Source: Lycorma delicatula (taxonomy: Eukaryota > Arthropoda > Insecta > Hemiptera > Fulgoridae). Taken from it: a stretch of DNA of 64,000 nt. The translations under genes and the position numbers were made by a program. Under the pieces are notes generated by a model. The model had not been told where the DNA came from, did no database searches, and saw nothing but the letters and a program-made list of their open reading frames with translations. The DNA lies in the NCBI RefSeq assembly GCF_047948215.1, contig NC_134456.1, positions 201,822,034-201,886,033 of the forward strand, given 5' to 3'. Positions 1-11,349 of this stretch are shown here, piece after piece; within the stretch, counting starts at the first letter, position 1; every line of letters starts with the position of its first letter.

Positions 1-917
1 AATTAACAATGTAAAAACAAAACAAATCAAATCTTTACACAAAACACAATTACCAAACACACTGACCCTGTAATATGTAATCATAACTGTTCTAACTACA
101 ATAATTTTTATATTGGTCAAACAGGTTGCAGCTCAAACAACATAATGTATCAATACAAGTCTACTTAGTTAACATTTGTCGACAAATTTTTTATTAATAC
201 AAATCAAAAACCCACTAACATGCTTTATATTCTAAATTTAAACATGAAGCAAATCTTTAACACATGGCATTATGAAATATAAAAATAAAATAAACACATA
301 ATTCAAACCCAACAAACTTTTCAACTATTATCTAGATGCATGCATGCCAAATTAAAAATAAACTGCTGGCAATAACACCAGCTGCAGCAAAATGAGAAAA
401 GCAGTCAATACCAGTCATTTAAGTCACAAAGTTAAAGAAGATGTACCGAAAACGTTTTGAAGTAAGTTATTAAAAACATTTTATATAAAAATTTTGTTTA
501 TAAAGTCATTCAAAAATGTACATCTTAAATTACTGTTATTGCTAACTGTCATGGACAAACATACCATAAAAATAATTTTCTCTCAATTTCTTAATCTGTT
601 TCAAACTACCAAACTTATATTTGTTAAGAATGTTCCGTTTTATAGATGTAATTAAATTTTATTGGGGTATTCCATTTAAATTCAAATTTTCAAAAATTTT
701 ATTGCAATACTATTTTTTATTTTGATGACATTTGGTATATATGATATCTACCGTAGTGGCCAAAAAATATTTTTTAATATTTAAAAAAAAAATTTTCTTG
801 AATAATAGACTTTTCTAACTTGCCAAGTAAAAACAGCCATTTTCGTCATTTTTTCCATGAGCTGTAGCATTCTTATTTCATCATCATCATCATGCAAAGT
901 TCAAAAAGGCTGTTACT
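1..917. other. AT-rich intergenic DNA, no gene seen
   Basis: No reading frame resembling a protein family and no element ends were recognised on either strand. The stretch is AT-rich with short homopolymer runs. It could lie inside an intron of the minus-strand TOMM20 gene, whose first coding exon is at 11226-11349, but no further TOMM20 exon could be recognised here. Confidence 0.5.
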
Positions 918-933
918 AGGTGTCCTTCATTAA

Positions 934-1229
934 CCCATCGGGTTGGTCTAGTGGTTAACACGTCTTCCCAAATCAGCTGATTTGGAAGTCGAGAGTTACA
1001 GGCGTTCAAGTCCTAGTAAAGCCAGTTATTTTTACACGGATTTGAATACTAGATCGTGGATACCGGTGTTCTTTGGTGGTTGGGTTTCTATTAACCACAC
1101 ATCTCAGGAAATGGTCGAACTGAGAATGTACAAGAATACACTTTATTTACACTCATACATATCATCCTCATTCATCCTCTGAAGAATTATCTAAACAGTG
1201 TTACCGGAGGCTAAACAGGAAAAAGAAAA
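934..1229 (+). mobile_element. tRNA-derived SINE, family A, copy 1 with target-site duplication
   Basis: The 5' part is tRNA-like, with an A-box-like TGGTCTAGTGG near 945 and a B-box-like GTTCAAGTCC near 1004. A family-specific body follows and the 3' end is A-rich. A 16-bp direct repeat, AGGTGTCCTTCATTAA, flanks the copy at 918-933 and 1230-1245, as expected for LINE-driven retroposition. Three further copies lie at 42437, 43621 and 61257. The short open frame inside it is not a gene. Confidence 0.88.
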
Positions 1230-1245
1230 AGGTGTCCTTCATTAA

Positions 1246-1690
1246 AAAAAAAATGGCCACCAAATCCTAAGATTTTGTATATCTCATTTTTGGGGCTGAA
1301 AAACCACATGTGGGACAGGTGGCAAAAATCTGTAAAGTGTATAGCAATAAGTACTTTTTATGTACTTTAAAATCATATAAAATTTATTTTGCTACTCAAA
1401 GGGGTTGACAAGTAATGAAGCCAATAATACTGCTAAAAGCACTGTTTCTTTTAACCGTAAACAAAATATCCAAAAATACTGATGTTATGTATTTCTTTCA
1501 GATTATAAAAGTTACAACTGAACTCATTAGAATGAATAAATAGTCAATTAAAGAATGATAAATAATAATTACAAAATTATAAATAATTCAAATACATTAA
1601 CAAGTTGTTCAATTTACTTTTTCACTTTATTTTACTCCTGCTAGTGGAAGTTATGAATAAATCTTGCACTTTTTGATAACAAACTTAAAA
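1246..1690. other. AT-rich spacer, nothing recognised
   Basis: Between the SINE and the transposase fossil I see no coding signal and no terminal repeats. Confidence 0.4.
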
Positions 1691-1699
1691 TTACTTAGT

Positions 1700-3110
1700 G
1701 CTCCTGCCATTTTTTTTATTGAGTAGAACTGATAAGTCCTCATTCATCTTTGATGTAATGTTGTGTCCTTTTCCAGTAGTTGATAGGAAAAGCTCTTAAG
1801 GCGTGAAATTCTTTAAAATATTTTCCAGTTGAACCCATGTTTGATTATCCCTCAATGATCTCTTGAATGAAGTACCAGGACCTTGTGGATGGAAGTGTAT
1901 TCAATGTTCCTCTTCATTTTCATTTTTTTGACTTAAATGATTTTGCCTAACCACCAGTTGCCATCGTAAATGCAGCAGACATAATTTTTACATTTTGGCT
2001 TTGATAACTTATAAAGCAATCAGAAACACTACTGTCCTTGTGTACCAATACTAACGTAAATGTTTCTGATTCAGAGGTCTCCCGGACTTTCAGAATACAT
2101 TTCTGACTTATTGGAATATAACTGTAAAAGGTTCTTGTTTCTGGGACTGTTGTGATAACCCGATAACGAGAATTGAGGTATTCTTCAGTCTCTTGAACAT
2201 CTTTATTAGAGCAGAAAATAAATGTTATATTTTTAATATTGTCTGCAATAATTGTATGTTTCAGAAGGTATAACAGTTTGATTGTTGACTGTTGTTTGAA
2301 GGCTTGCTTTAGTCACAGTCCTTTTTATAGTTTAACCAGTACCATCACATGGTCCTTTTCCATGGTACGAGGCAAAAAAATGCCATTCAGCTGTGATTTC
2401 AAAATCTTCTTGATGGTAGCACAAATTTTTGAAAATGTTTTGTTTTTATACTGGGCTGAGGAGCCATCAGAAAAATAAAAAATATTGTTTTAACTTGTGG
2501 TAACAGTGTTTTTACTTTATTTTTAACTTGCTTTTGGAAGCAGAAGAATGATGTTGTATTGAGCTTCAAGTACTCGATAATCACACAGTACTTTGCAAAG
2601 CCTTTCTTTGGCTTTGTAATTTTCTTTCTTTTTTAAAATATCTGAGAAGTGGATGTATCGTGGTATATGTTTTTGACCAGTGATGTGAGTGGACTTCATC
2701 CTAAGAAAAAAACAAAAATTTTAAGAGAAGTCTCTCATTACAATGCATTCACCCTCTAAAGTTTTCCTTTTTAATGTTGAGGAAATTAGCTTTGTTTCTT
2801 TGCAACAAAATTATGCTCTTTTTAGAGTATTTAAATTTTCAGCAAGTTTATCTGAATACTCTTGAAATGGAAGAATTTGAAAAGTTAGTTCACAATGGTT
2901 AACAGAAACCCACTGTTTGAAGATAATTTCAGAATCAAAATTATTCCAGCCCTCTTGCAGTAATCTGGCACTTCATCAGTCCTGGATATTTTTCACACTG
3001 TGACAGCATGCAAGTTTCATTTTCTATATCATGTACCATGTTTGAAAGGAGAATTTTATAATCAAATTTCATTTTTAGAGCAGATAACATGAGTTTTACA
3101 TTTTGGTGGG
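1700..3110 (-). pseudogene. Decayed DDE-type transposase-like gene of a DNA transposon
   Basis: Read on the minus strand, broken frames give a catalytic-type segment, FSDGSSAQYKNKT (near 2470-2430), followed by a segment corresponding to a histidine/glycine-rich HGKG-type region. Further down is a C-terminal segment resembling GPGTSFKRSLRDNQTW (near 1880-1830). From memory this order matches a transposase-like family that is repetitive in insects and other invertebrates. Stops and frameshifts occur every 60-80 codons, so it is not functional. The superfamily is not certain, no terminal repeats were identified, and the boundaries are approximate. Confidence 0.5.
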
Positions 3111-3111
3111 T

Positions 3112-3112
<1 letters not shown>

Positions 3113-3153
<41 letters not shown>
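3113..3153. repeat. (CA)n microsatellite
   Basis: About 20 uninterrupted AC dinucleotides. On the minus strand they are read as a Cys-Val repeat in a spurious small frame. Confidence 0.95.
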
Positions 3154-3155
<2 letters not shown>

Positions 3156-3184
3156 GTAGTATATATTTACAGTTTTCAGACCAA

Positions 3185-3420
3185 ACCTCTTTATTTCAAA
3201 ATAAGAGCCAAATTTAAGCAATTACATCCCCTTATTTCAATTTAAAGCCTTATTCTCAAATAAGGATAATAATTTAAGACCTTATTTCAATTTAAGGACT
3301 ACCCATTATTTCAAAATAAGAGACAAATTTAATGGGTAACAAATCGTCGTCCCTACTCCTTATTTCATTTTAAGCAACCACTTTATTTCAACTGCCCTAA
3401 TTTAAAATAAGCAGCAGAAC
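3185..3420. repeat. Cluster of short AT palindromes (TTATTTCAAAATAAG type)
   Basis: Near-palindromic words recur every 20-50 bases: TTATTTCAAAATAAG near 3191 and 3308, CCTTATTTCAATTTAAGG near 3280, CCTTATTCTCAAATAAGG near 3248, and weaker versions near 3231, 3358 and 3396. The pattern is regular enough to be a real sub-repeat and may belong to the end of the mobile element whose coding remnants follow. Confidence 0.7.
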
Positions 3421-3433
3421 ATATTTAATAAAT

Positions 3434-3555
3434 AATTCAGTCCATTTATCTAAAACAACCTTATCAATTCCGCTTTTAATAACAATTTTAGTACAATTCA
3501 GTCCATTTATCTAAAACAACCTTATCAATTCCGCTTTTAATATCAATTTTAGTAC
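3434..3555. repeat. 61-bp unit tandemly duplicated
   Basis: A 61-base unit starting AATTCAGTCCATTTATC occurs at 3434-3494 and again immediately at 3495-3555, with about one difference. The near-identity implies a recent duplication or conversion. Confidence 0.9.
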
Positions 3556-3703
3556 TATCTTTAACGCCTGTAACTTCAATAGTAAAAATTATTAGTAATG
3601 GGAATATTTTTATACAAATCCATGTCTTTATTACAATTATGAAAATTTTTTTAAACTAATTCATTTTCTTATGTTTATGACACAAGTCATTTTTAGTTTT
3701 AAC

Positions 3704-4260
3704 TTAACAAGTTAATCCCTTCTTATTTCCTCTTGTAATTACATGTTGGCATCTATCAACCATATCAACTCCTTCTAAAGGAACACTCTCCTCTTTACCG
3801 ATAACAATAGGTGCAATAACATTAACAACTAATTTTGTAAGCTCATCTTCATTTATATTTTCATTAATAGTTTTCAATTTAGAAACAAACGCTTCTATAA
3901 TACTTTCCATCTCTTTATTATAGTTAGGAAAAATATCAATCCAACCAAGTTTATCAAGCTTTACACTTAGGAATGTGTTTACGGTTAATTTTAAATTCTT
4001 TTATATCGCACATAAATCCGATTTTTCTCAAAACACAATATAAAGTCAAATCGTAACAAATAAGATTTTTTCTTTTCCATTTATTTTTAAGGTCATTAAA
4101 TGCTTTTTCAAAAGCAATAAAATTTCCTACAGCCTCTTTTTCATAAGAAAAAAGAATACCAAACTTGTACAAATGATTTTTTAAATAAGCAATCGTATTA
4201 GATTCATTTTCAAACCCACGAGTGACTTGTGGTAAAACATAATTAATTTTAACTGTAAAA
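3704..4260 (-). pseudogene. Unrecognised coding remnants on the minus strand, probably of a large DNA transposon
   Basis: Two stretches have protein-like composition: 4172-3954 (72 codons, Lys-rich, with an upstream in-frame extension to about 4260) and 3910-3704 (68 codons, acidic then Val/Ile-rich). They are in line on the same strand and do not resemble any host gene I know. Their position next to a possible Polinton/Maverick coding remnant on the opposite strand suggests they come from the same element. I assign no function. Confidence 0.35.
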
Positions 4261-4644
4261 CACTTTTTACATATCCATTTGTTGACGTTTATAGCCTCAG
4301 ATCACTAGTAATTCCGAACCACTGGATTCAGTTATCAAAGTAGAAGAGAGAGCTTTGTACTTTTGTTCGGATGAAAATTCGGTTGAGGAACGATCTCTAG
4401 AAAATCTCACACACTCAGACCAGCAACGCCCATTGACAATTTAGTGGCCCTATGACCACTCGCTAAAAAATGTAAGCGATCTGTTGACATCATGTGTGTG
4501 TCCTCAATAAAAAGGAAATTTTGCATATGCAAAATATATGAAGTGTGCGTAAAAGTTGTTTATATAGTATAATATTTTCTCAACTTGACACATGCGATAA
4601 TTTTTAAATACTTGTAATACCAGTAGAATCAACATAATCGATCA

Positions 4645-5335
4645 GTGTATTGTGTAATGCAATTACAAAAATCAATGGAGCGATATCCACAAGAATTACA
4701 GAACTTGGATATTGATAACAAAAAATTTGCAATCTTGTACGACATGTATCAAAATTTTAGAAGAGTAGTCTTCAGAGATGATAATGTATTTTTAAGTTAT
4801 GAAGATTTTATAAAAGATTATCCAATGGCTGTTATTGATACACATTTATATCCGATAAGTATTGACAGATCAAAAAGTGATATATTGATTGAATTAGATT
4901 TTAATAGTCCAGTTGCAACTCCGATTGGAACAACGGCTTATGTACCCGAGAAATATTTGTAATTAGCGAAGTAAAAAATACACTACCTGTTACTCATGCG
5001 ATAAAAGATTTAATTGGAGAAGAGATAGTAGGAAGTTTTTATGAACAAGAATTGCAGAAGTCTAAAATCGAATAGGTACGTTAAAGGAATTGTTTATGTA
5101 ATAAAAGAGATGAATCAGATATTACAACTTTTAAATAATAACTCTGTTAGTTACAACGGTAAGGATATCACAGTAATACTTAATAAGAATAATCTTTGGG
5201 AACATCCCTATTATGTTATTCGTAAACAAAAATGATTTGTAGATTCTAGAATAGAAGAACTAAAACAAGACTATCCTGAATTAGAAGTTATTTTAAGATT
5301 TTGTGATGGAAACAGTATACCTTTATAATCGTATG
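4645..5335 (+). pseudogene. Possible Polinton/Maverick (adintovirus-like) fragment
   Basis: The first piece, 4645-4962 (105 codons), resembles the C-terminal part of capsid-like proteins carried by Polinton/Maverick elements in insect genomes; it contains a FLSYEDF segment. After a stop, about 4965-5060 resembles the C-terminal tail of a Maverick-type (F54H12.3-like) integrase (GEEIVGSFYEQELQ). A further Asn-rich stretch runs to about 5335. The frame is interrupted several times, so nothing intact remains. The assignment rests on remembered family resemblance only; an unrelated repeat is possible. Confidence 0.4.
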
Positions 5336-5349
5336 AAGGAAGAATTCTC

Positions 5350-8300
5350 TTTTGATGCAGACTAAATTAACAGTGATGATTCCATCAAGGTCAATACACT
5401 TAAGATATATACAGGCACCATAAGCAGATTCTGAAGCATCTGCGAATCTGTGTAAGTGTTGCATGGATTCGCAAGGTATACATGTAACTTCACAACACCT
5501 TTCTGTTTAGGGACTATTGCCCTTTGGACTTGAAGGTTTGATAGCATGTGCATTGATTCTTGAAACTGAGTCCACTCTTTAAGTAATTCATCAGGTACCC
5601 TTTCATTCCATCCTAGTGAATAGGACCACAAGTTTTGCATGATTAATTTCATGGTTAAAATTACTGGACCTATGATTCCAAGGGGATCGAAAATCTTTCC
5701 GATTGCTGACAAAATAGTGCGTTTTGTTGATTTTTCAGTTGTTTTCTTCATGAAAAAAAATGGAATGCATCTTGTCTTGAATTCCACATAAGACTCAGTG
5801 TTTTAATCGTAGTGTCTCTATCAATCCTCAATGCAACCCTTAGCCACATCTTCTAATGGAACATCAGATTAGCATGGTTGGATTGTTAGTGCTCCACTTT
5901 CTAAGATGAAAACCGCCTCAATGAAGCAGATCACTTAAATCACCACGTAGTTGTTTTTCTTCTTTTATTGTCTTGGTTCCAGTCATAGCATCGTCCACAC
6001 AAAAATCCTCTATAACTACCTTGGATGCGACTGGAAAGGAGGATTCTTTATCCAATGCTAGCTGCTTTAGAGTTCTCGTTGCTAGGTAAGGAGCACTAGC
6101 AGTGCTCCTGCTAGAAGTGATTGTCAGCAATTTAAATGTTTTAATAGGATCTTGTCACTGGTCTTTCAAAAGATTAGTTGTAGATTTTGTTGGGCTGATT
6201 GGACGTTAATCTGACAATACATTTTTTTCAATATCTGCTGTTACAAAATATGGATGTGTTCTGAATCTTGATATAATACTGACAAGATCTGATTGTACTG
6301 TTGGACCAATGATTGAGATGTAATTCAATGAAACACCAGAGCTTGTTTTTGAGGATGCATCAAAAACAACCCATAATTTGATGGTTGTGGAATCTTCCCT
6401 TAAGACTACGTGATGCGGAATGTAATAAGCCTTTGATGATTTAGCTTCAGTCGTAATTTCCTTCATATGTACTAGCTCTTCATATTCTTTCATGGATTGG
6501 ATGTATTGTGAACGCATCTCTGAGTTAATGGATAAACACCTCTCTAATGATAAAAATCTTCTGAATGCAGAATTCTTTGATTCACGGAGCTCACAAATAT
6601 TACCTTTTAAGGGAATTTGCACACAGTACCTACCAAGATCATCCCTGAAGGTTGTGTTCATATATAAGTCTTCGCACAGTTTTTTGTTTCCTGCCTTTCA
6701 GAGCACTCATATTCTGTGTCCCAAAACTTCTGTATGGTTTTATTGATGTTGTCCAGCGTAGATAAATGGCAAACTGTAGTTATGTGCAATATAGTACTGG
6801 TCGTTACTTTTCTGGAAATAATCCAACCAAGCACTGTATTTTTAAGGGTTGGAGATGAGTCATGAAGCAAGTCGAAAAATAACTCTGCTCCAATGAGCAA
6901 GTCAATGTCACTCGGTTATGAGGATCTGCTAACTGAACATTAGGTGGAATTTTCATGTCTGATTTCTCAATTTACATAGTGGGTAAATGTTTGGTAATAG
7001 ATGTTAGGACTACACAATCAATAGTGAAGGAAAATGTATTAAATCTTGAGTTAACGACACACTGAACAACTTTAGAAGTTTTGGTAGTGGATTTTCCAAT
7101 TCCATTCACTTCTACAGACACATTTGCAAATGGCAAGCCTAATTTTCTACCGTCTTCTCAGTCGCAAAATTTGACTGTGACCCTGAATCTAAAGTACACG
7201 ACAAAGATGAGGAGCCCCATGATGATCAAGAACAGACACTAGGGCAGTATACAACTGCCCTAGTCAAGAACTGAAGAAGGAACACCTTGGCATGATATAC
7301 ATGATGTGGACAGAATTGATTGATTTTCACTACTGGATTCAGCCTTGGAAATTAATGTATTTGATTCAGGATGCAACAAAGACTTATTTGTCTTTTCTGA
7401 ATAATGCAATAACATATTGTAACGTTTACCACAAAGATTGCATGAGCCTATAGCACAATTTTTTATTTTATGATTACCAGACGAAAGGCAATTAAAGCAC
7501 AGTCCTAACTTCTGCACTTCACTTTCTCTAGCATTAATGGATAATGATTTGAACTTATTACACAAACACAATGGGTGGGAATTGTCACACAATGAAAATT
7601 TATTTATAGAAGATAAGTAAGTAGAAGTGGATATATTATTTTTTGAAATTTGTTTGAGTTTCAATCGGAAATTTCAGGTTTAAGATTGTTCTAATAAGGG
7701 TGCTGGTTTAGATTCAACAGCTTCCATGAATTGACATATTTCCTGTAGAAATTTTATTAAATCAGATAAAACGAGCACATTGTTAGAATCTATTTCTGAT
7801 TCCCACAGACTATGAGTAGTTTTATCCAACTTGCTGATAATCAACTGAATTATTATTAGTGTCCTAGTGTTCAGTGGGTTGACCTGATGTATGAAGGGCA
7901 CGCACATGTTTTTGTACATCGTCAATTAATTTTCTCAAATTAGAACTACACTCCTTGTCTAATATTTATTTAGATTGAAAATGGCTAAGACATGTTTGTT
8001 ATTAAATACCTTTTGTTTTGAAACCTCTCCACTAAGAGGTCCCACCCAAGCAATTTTATAATTTTCAGATGACCCTTCTAGAGATTGTAAGACACTGGCA
8101 TTGTCCTTCACAGACAATTTGGGATAGTGAAATTTCTGACAATCAGACAGATTTGGATTGTCATGAATTAACTGTCATGGAATGATGACTATTCGTCATA
8201 TTCTCCCGAAAATATGGGCAGCCTGATAGCTGGTGTGGAAAAACGGGTATAAGCCCAACTTGCCTCATTATTTTCGTTGGTAGTTTCATGGTTTACACCG

Positions 8301-8590
8301 ATAGTGTAAGCCTTAGTGAGGTCCTGAATTTTAGTATGAGCTTGTGTAGTTAATCGATAGAATGTTTCTTCAAATGAGCCTAATCATCATCATGGCTTTC
8401 AGAATCATCTAAAATGTTGATTTTGGTTTGAATTTTTTCGAAATCCAAAATTTAACTAACCTAAATTTAAGCTGGGTAACATCGTCTGATTTATCTAAGT
8501 AACTATTGACTCTCATCGCTTGTCCCTTAAATACACCTCAGTTTTTAATTAACAGCTTTGAGTGTTCTGAATCCTCCATATTCGAATTAA
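5350..8590 (-). mobile_element. Decayed BEL/Pao LTR retrotransposon (gag-protease-RT)
   Basis: Minus-strand fragments follow the BEL/Pao order. At about 7925-7680 there is a gag-like region. At 7664-7260 there are Cys/His-rich knuckles (LCFNCLSSGNHKIKNC). Near 7200-7150 is an aspartic-protease-like LDSGSQSNFAT. At 6661-6206 is a reverse transcriptase segment with VVFDASSKTSSGVSLN and VTADIE. At 5787-5362 is a Pao/A17-type segment with FDPLGIIGPVI. Stops and frameshifts separate all pieces. No long terminal repeats were delimited. The integrase is missing or unrecognisable, so the copy looks truncated near 5350. Confidence 0.82.
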
Positions 8591-8599
8591 TAATAGTGA

Positions 8600-9400
8600 A
8601 GGTATGATTATTTACAAATGGGTCATATTATACGACAAGAATAATGATGATGTTTAACACGGCACAAGTTTGATGACTGGGTAGAGGCATGCATATGAAA
8701 ATTAATGATTAAAAATAAGCTATGACATATTTGACTTCTGATCATGGGGTGTTGCTGAATGATGTAGACTATGCACAGCAACCAACGTTGCATATAATTC
8801 TTGATTCACTAACACACATTAAAATTATCACTATTCGGGTTGGTTAAACCAAAATTGTGGATGATAATTCACATGAAACAATTTTTGCACTGTTGTTTTT
8901 AAAGACTGTATAAAATAAATTAGTTCTTATTGTTGTGGCTCAGCTGCCCACACGTGTTATAAACACACAGAATATAAATAGTAAACAAATAAGAGTATTT
9001 CACAATCTCATCCATGTTCAGCGCACTCATGTGCATGTGTATATGTACTTTTTTGTTCAAATTGCTTGAGCTTCCCTACTGGTCCCTATCCCATGCCTAT
9101 TAACCCCTATCTTATGCATCAACAAAGCTTTCTAAATTTTAATAGTGAAGTCTATAATTATTACATTTTATTTGAAAATATATCATCAAAAACATTTTAT
9201 TTTCAATCAAGTTAAAAAATTTTATCTAACAATTAATACATTTCCAAGGGAAAATAAAAGAAATATTACTGGTTGTATCCTGTTTTAGAAGCATGGGCTC
9301 TATATTTTCCACAATTTTATAGCATTAAAAAAAAAATATTACCTTGCTTTTAATTAAATGGAAACCGTTTACAGAAGATCTTTTCAGAGTTAAATATGCA
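8600..9400. other. AT-rich DNA beside the BEL/Pao fossil
   Basis: No gene is visible. The segment TGTTGTGGCTCAGCTGCC near 8931 could be the edge of a long terminal repeat of the adjacent retrotransposon, but no matching second repeat was found. Confidence 0.3.
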
Positions 9401-9401
9401 G

Positions 9402-9801
9402 TTCTTTCTTAAGTGGCATTGTTTTTAATGATTTTAAGTGGCTAGGAAACACCTTCGAAGAGTGTCATCAGTAACTAAAGAGATAACATTACTAGTTCCA
9501 AAATGATCATGCGAATACACACTTTTCATGAATTTAAGTGCAAGTAGTTAACAATGTTTAGAGTTTAGTGTTCGTAATGTTGATGAACAAAGGTATTTTT
9601 TTTCTTTCTTAAGTGGCATTGTTTTTAATGATTTTAAGTGGCTAGGAAACCCCTTCGAAGAGTGTCATCAGTAACTAAAGGGATAACACATTACTAGTTT
9701 CAAAATGATCATGCGAATACACCCTTTTCATAAATTTAAGTGCAAGTAGTTAACAATGTTTAGAGTTTAGTGTTCGTAATGTTGATGAACAAAGAATTTT
9801 T
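9402..9801. repeat. 200-bp tandem duplication
   Basis: The segment beginning TTCTTTCTTAAGTGGCATTG at 9402 is repeated from 9602 at a period of 200 bases, with only a handful of differences (for example AACACC versus AACCCC after GGCTAGGA). The two copies are directly adjacent. No coding content was recognised. Confidence 0.93.
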
Positions 9802-11220
9802 TTTCACCTAAATACTTGCTGTAAATGATAATTATAATTATCCTACAAATGTATGAAAATGTGTATCTTCGTTTTATCCAGATTTATTTTAGGTATATAT
9901 AATATAGATTTCTTCTTTATCACAATGAAAGTACTGTGTTTCATTCACTGCCTCTCAATATAATGATTCCAACTTAGGCAAATGCATAAATAGAAAGTTA
10001 ATTATTTTCATTATTTTTAGATGAACAGATAAACACAAAAGCCATTTCTGAGCTACATAATTTCAAGGCAACTGAATGTTTTAATATTACTGCAGATAAA
10101 AACAAAGGTGTCACAATTTTTGTTAAAAACTACCTTTGTTATAAACTTCAAAGTAATTGTAAATTGTAAAAAAATTTACAATAAATACTAATTCAATAAT
10201 AACAATAAGAAAAAAGGAGGAAAAACATCAGAAGTTATTAATGAAAGAAAATTTTATATATTCTCATTTTAAAAAAAATGTGTATATGTAATTTAATATG
10301 CGTACAAGGATGTGGTGTCCAAATCAGATTTTTTTATAATTAGTGTGGGTTCATATATTTACATTAACAATATTTCATGGGTTTATATTTTAAGTAATTA
10401 ATCGACCTTAATCACAAAACTGGTAAATTATTATGTACTTTGTATAATCAAGATTTTACCATTGTTTCCCTTGATTCATATAGGTAAACTATGAAGGAAT
10501 CCTTTTTTTAACCATAGAACAGAATATTTATATATTCTTGATGTGATTTACATATACAATGCATATACTAATCAAAGTAAAATATTTATTTACTTACAAT
10601 TCAACTAATATATTTATACTCAAATTTTTTGCGGGGTACTAACTTATCAAACTTTTTTCATTACCTTATTCCACTCGTTCATACATTTTGCTAAAAAAAA
10701 AAAATAATAAAATTTTGACGCTTTGGTAAACTATATTTATTCTTTTTTAATATTAAACTATTCATTTTTTTACTTTTGGTCACACATCTGTACTAATAAA
10801 AGATTATAGTGCTTTTGTGTTAATAAGGTTATAACACAAATCACAATAATTTAGTTCTGTCAATACTTCGAGCCTTACTGAAAATAATACTGGTTAATGG
10901 GCGATCATTATTTAAAACTTACCAAAGATTAAATTTTCATCCATTCGGTGTGATCATTCATACTAAATCAAACTACGGTTACAAATCAAAAGGTAGGAAA
11001 ACTGATAAAAAAATTGTCTCCATCGCAGCACGTTCAGCCACGGTATCACTTGCAAGTACAAGTTTGGTTATAGTTTATAAATAACATAATTAAGAGTACT
11101 TAATACTTTAATATAAATATTCCAGCATATACTGATAAAACATCCAAGAAATTTGTTTAAGGCAACAAGTCATCGGTAAATTCTCTTATTTATAAAAATG
11201 CCTGGTGTTGAACATTGTTA
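9802..11220. other. AT-rich DNA, probably TOMM20 intron 1
   Basis: This lies just downstream of the TOMM20 exon 1 splice donor on the minus strand, so it is most likely intronic. At about 10265-10345 there is a dispersed-repeat fragment (TGTATATGTAATTTAATA then GTGGTGTCCAAATCAGATTTTTT), with relatives near 34275 and, inverted, near 59330-59380. No further TOMM20 exon was seen. Confidence 0.5.
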
Positions 11221-11225
11221 CTTAC

Positions 11226-11349
11226 GTTCTTTCAGTTTTTTCTTAAAATCGGGATCGCTACGTCTCTTGCGATCGAAGTAAATGCAGTAACCTATAAATA
11301 TTGTACCAAAAACACCAGCCGCAACGGCAGCTTTAGAAAACATTGACAT
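11226..11349 (-). CDS. TOMM20: TOMM20, first coding exon (mitochondrial import receptor subunit TOM20)
   Basis: TOM20 is the outer-membrane receptor of the TOM complex; it is anchored by an N-terminal helix and binds mitochondrial presequences. The exon encodes 41 residues plus one base, starting at the ATG at 11349-11347. Residues about 5-24 form the hydrophobic anchor (AAVAAGVFGTIFIGYCIYF), followed by the basic stretch DRKRRSDPDFKKKLKE, which closely resembles animal TOM20. The minus-strand splice donor GTAAGT immediately follows at 11225. A second ATG lies two codons downstream, but the first is in the better position. The cytosolic TPR-like receptor domain must be encoded further left and was not found in the window. 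It is divergent from WDHD1 and probably shares its promoter region. Confidence 0.93.

Noticed and set aside
982..1182. Open frame of 66 codons on the plus strand
   Set aside because: It lies entirely within a SINE copy with target-site duplication; it is not a gene.
2941..3150. Minus-strand frame with a Cys-Val repeat start
   Set aside because: The repeat is just the (CA)n microsatellite.
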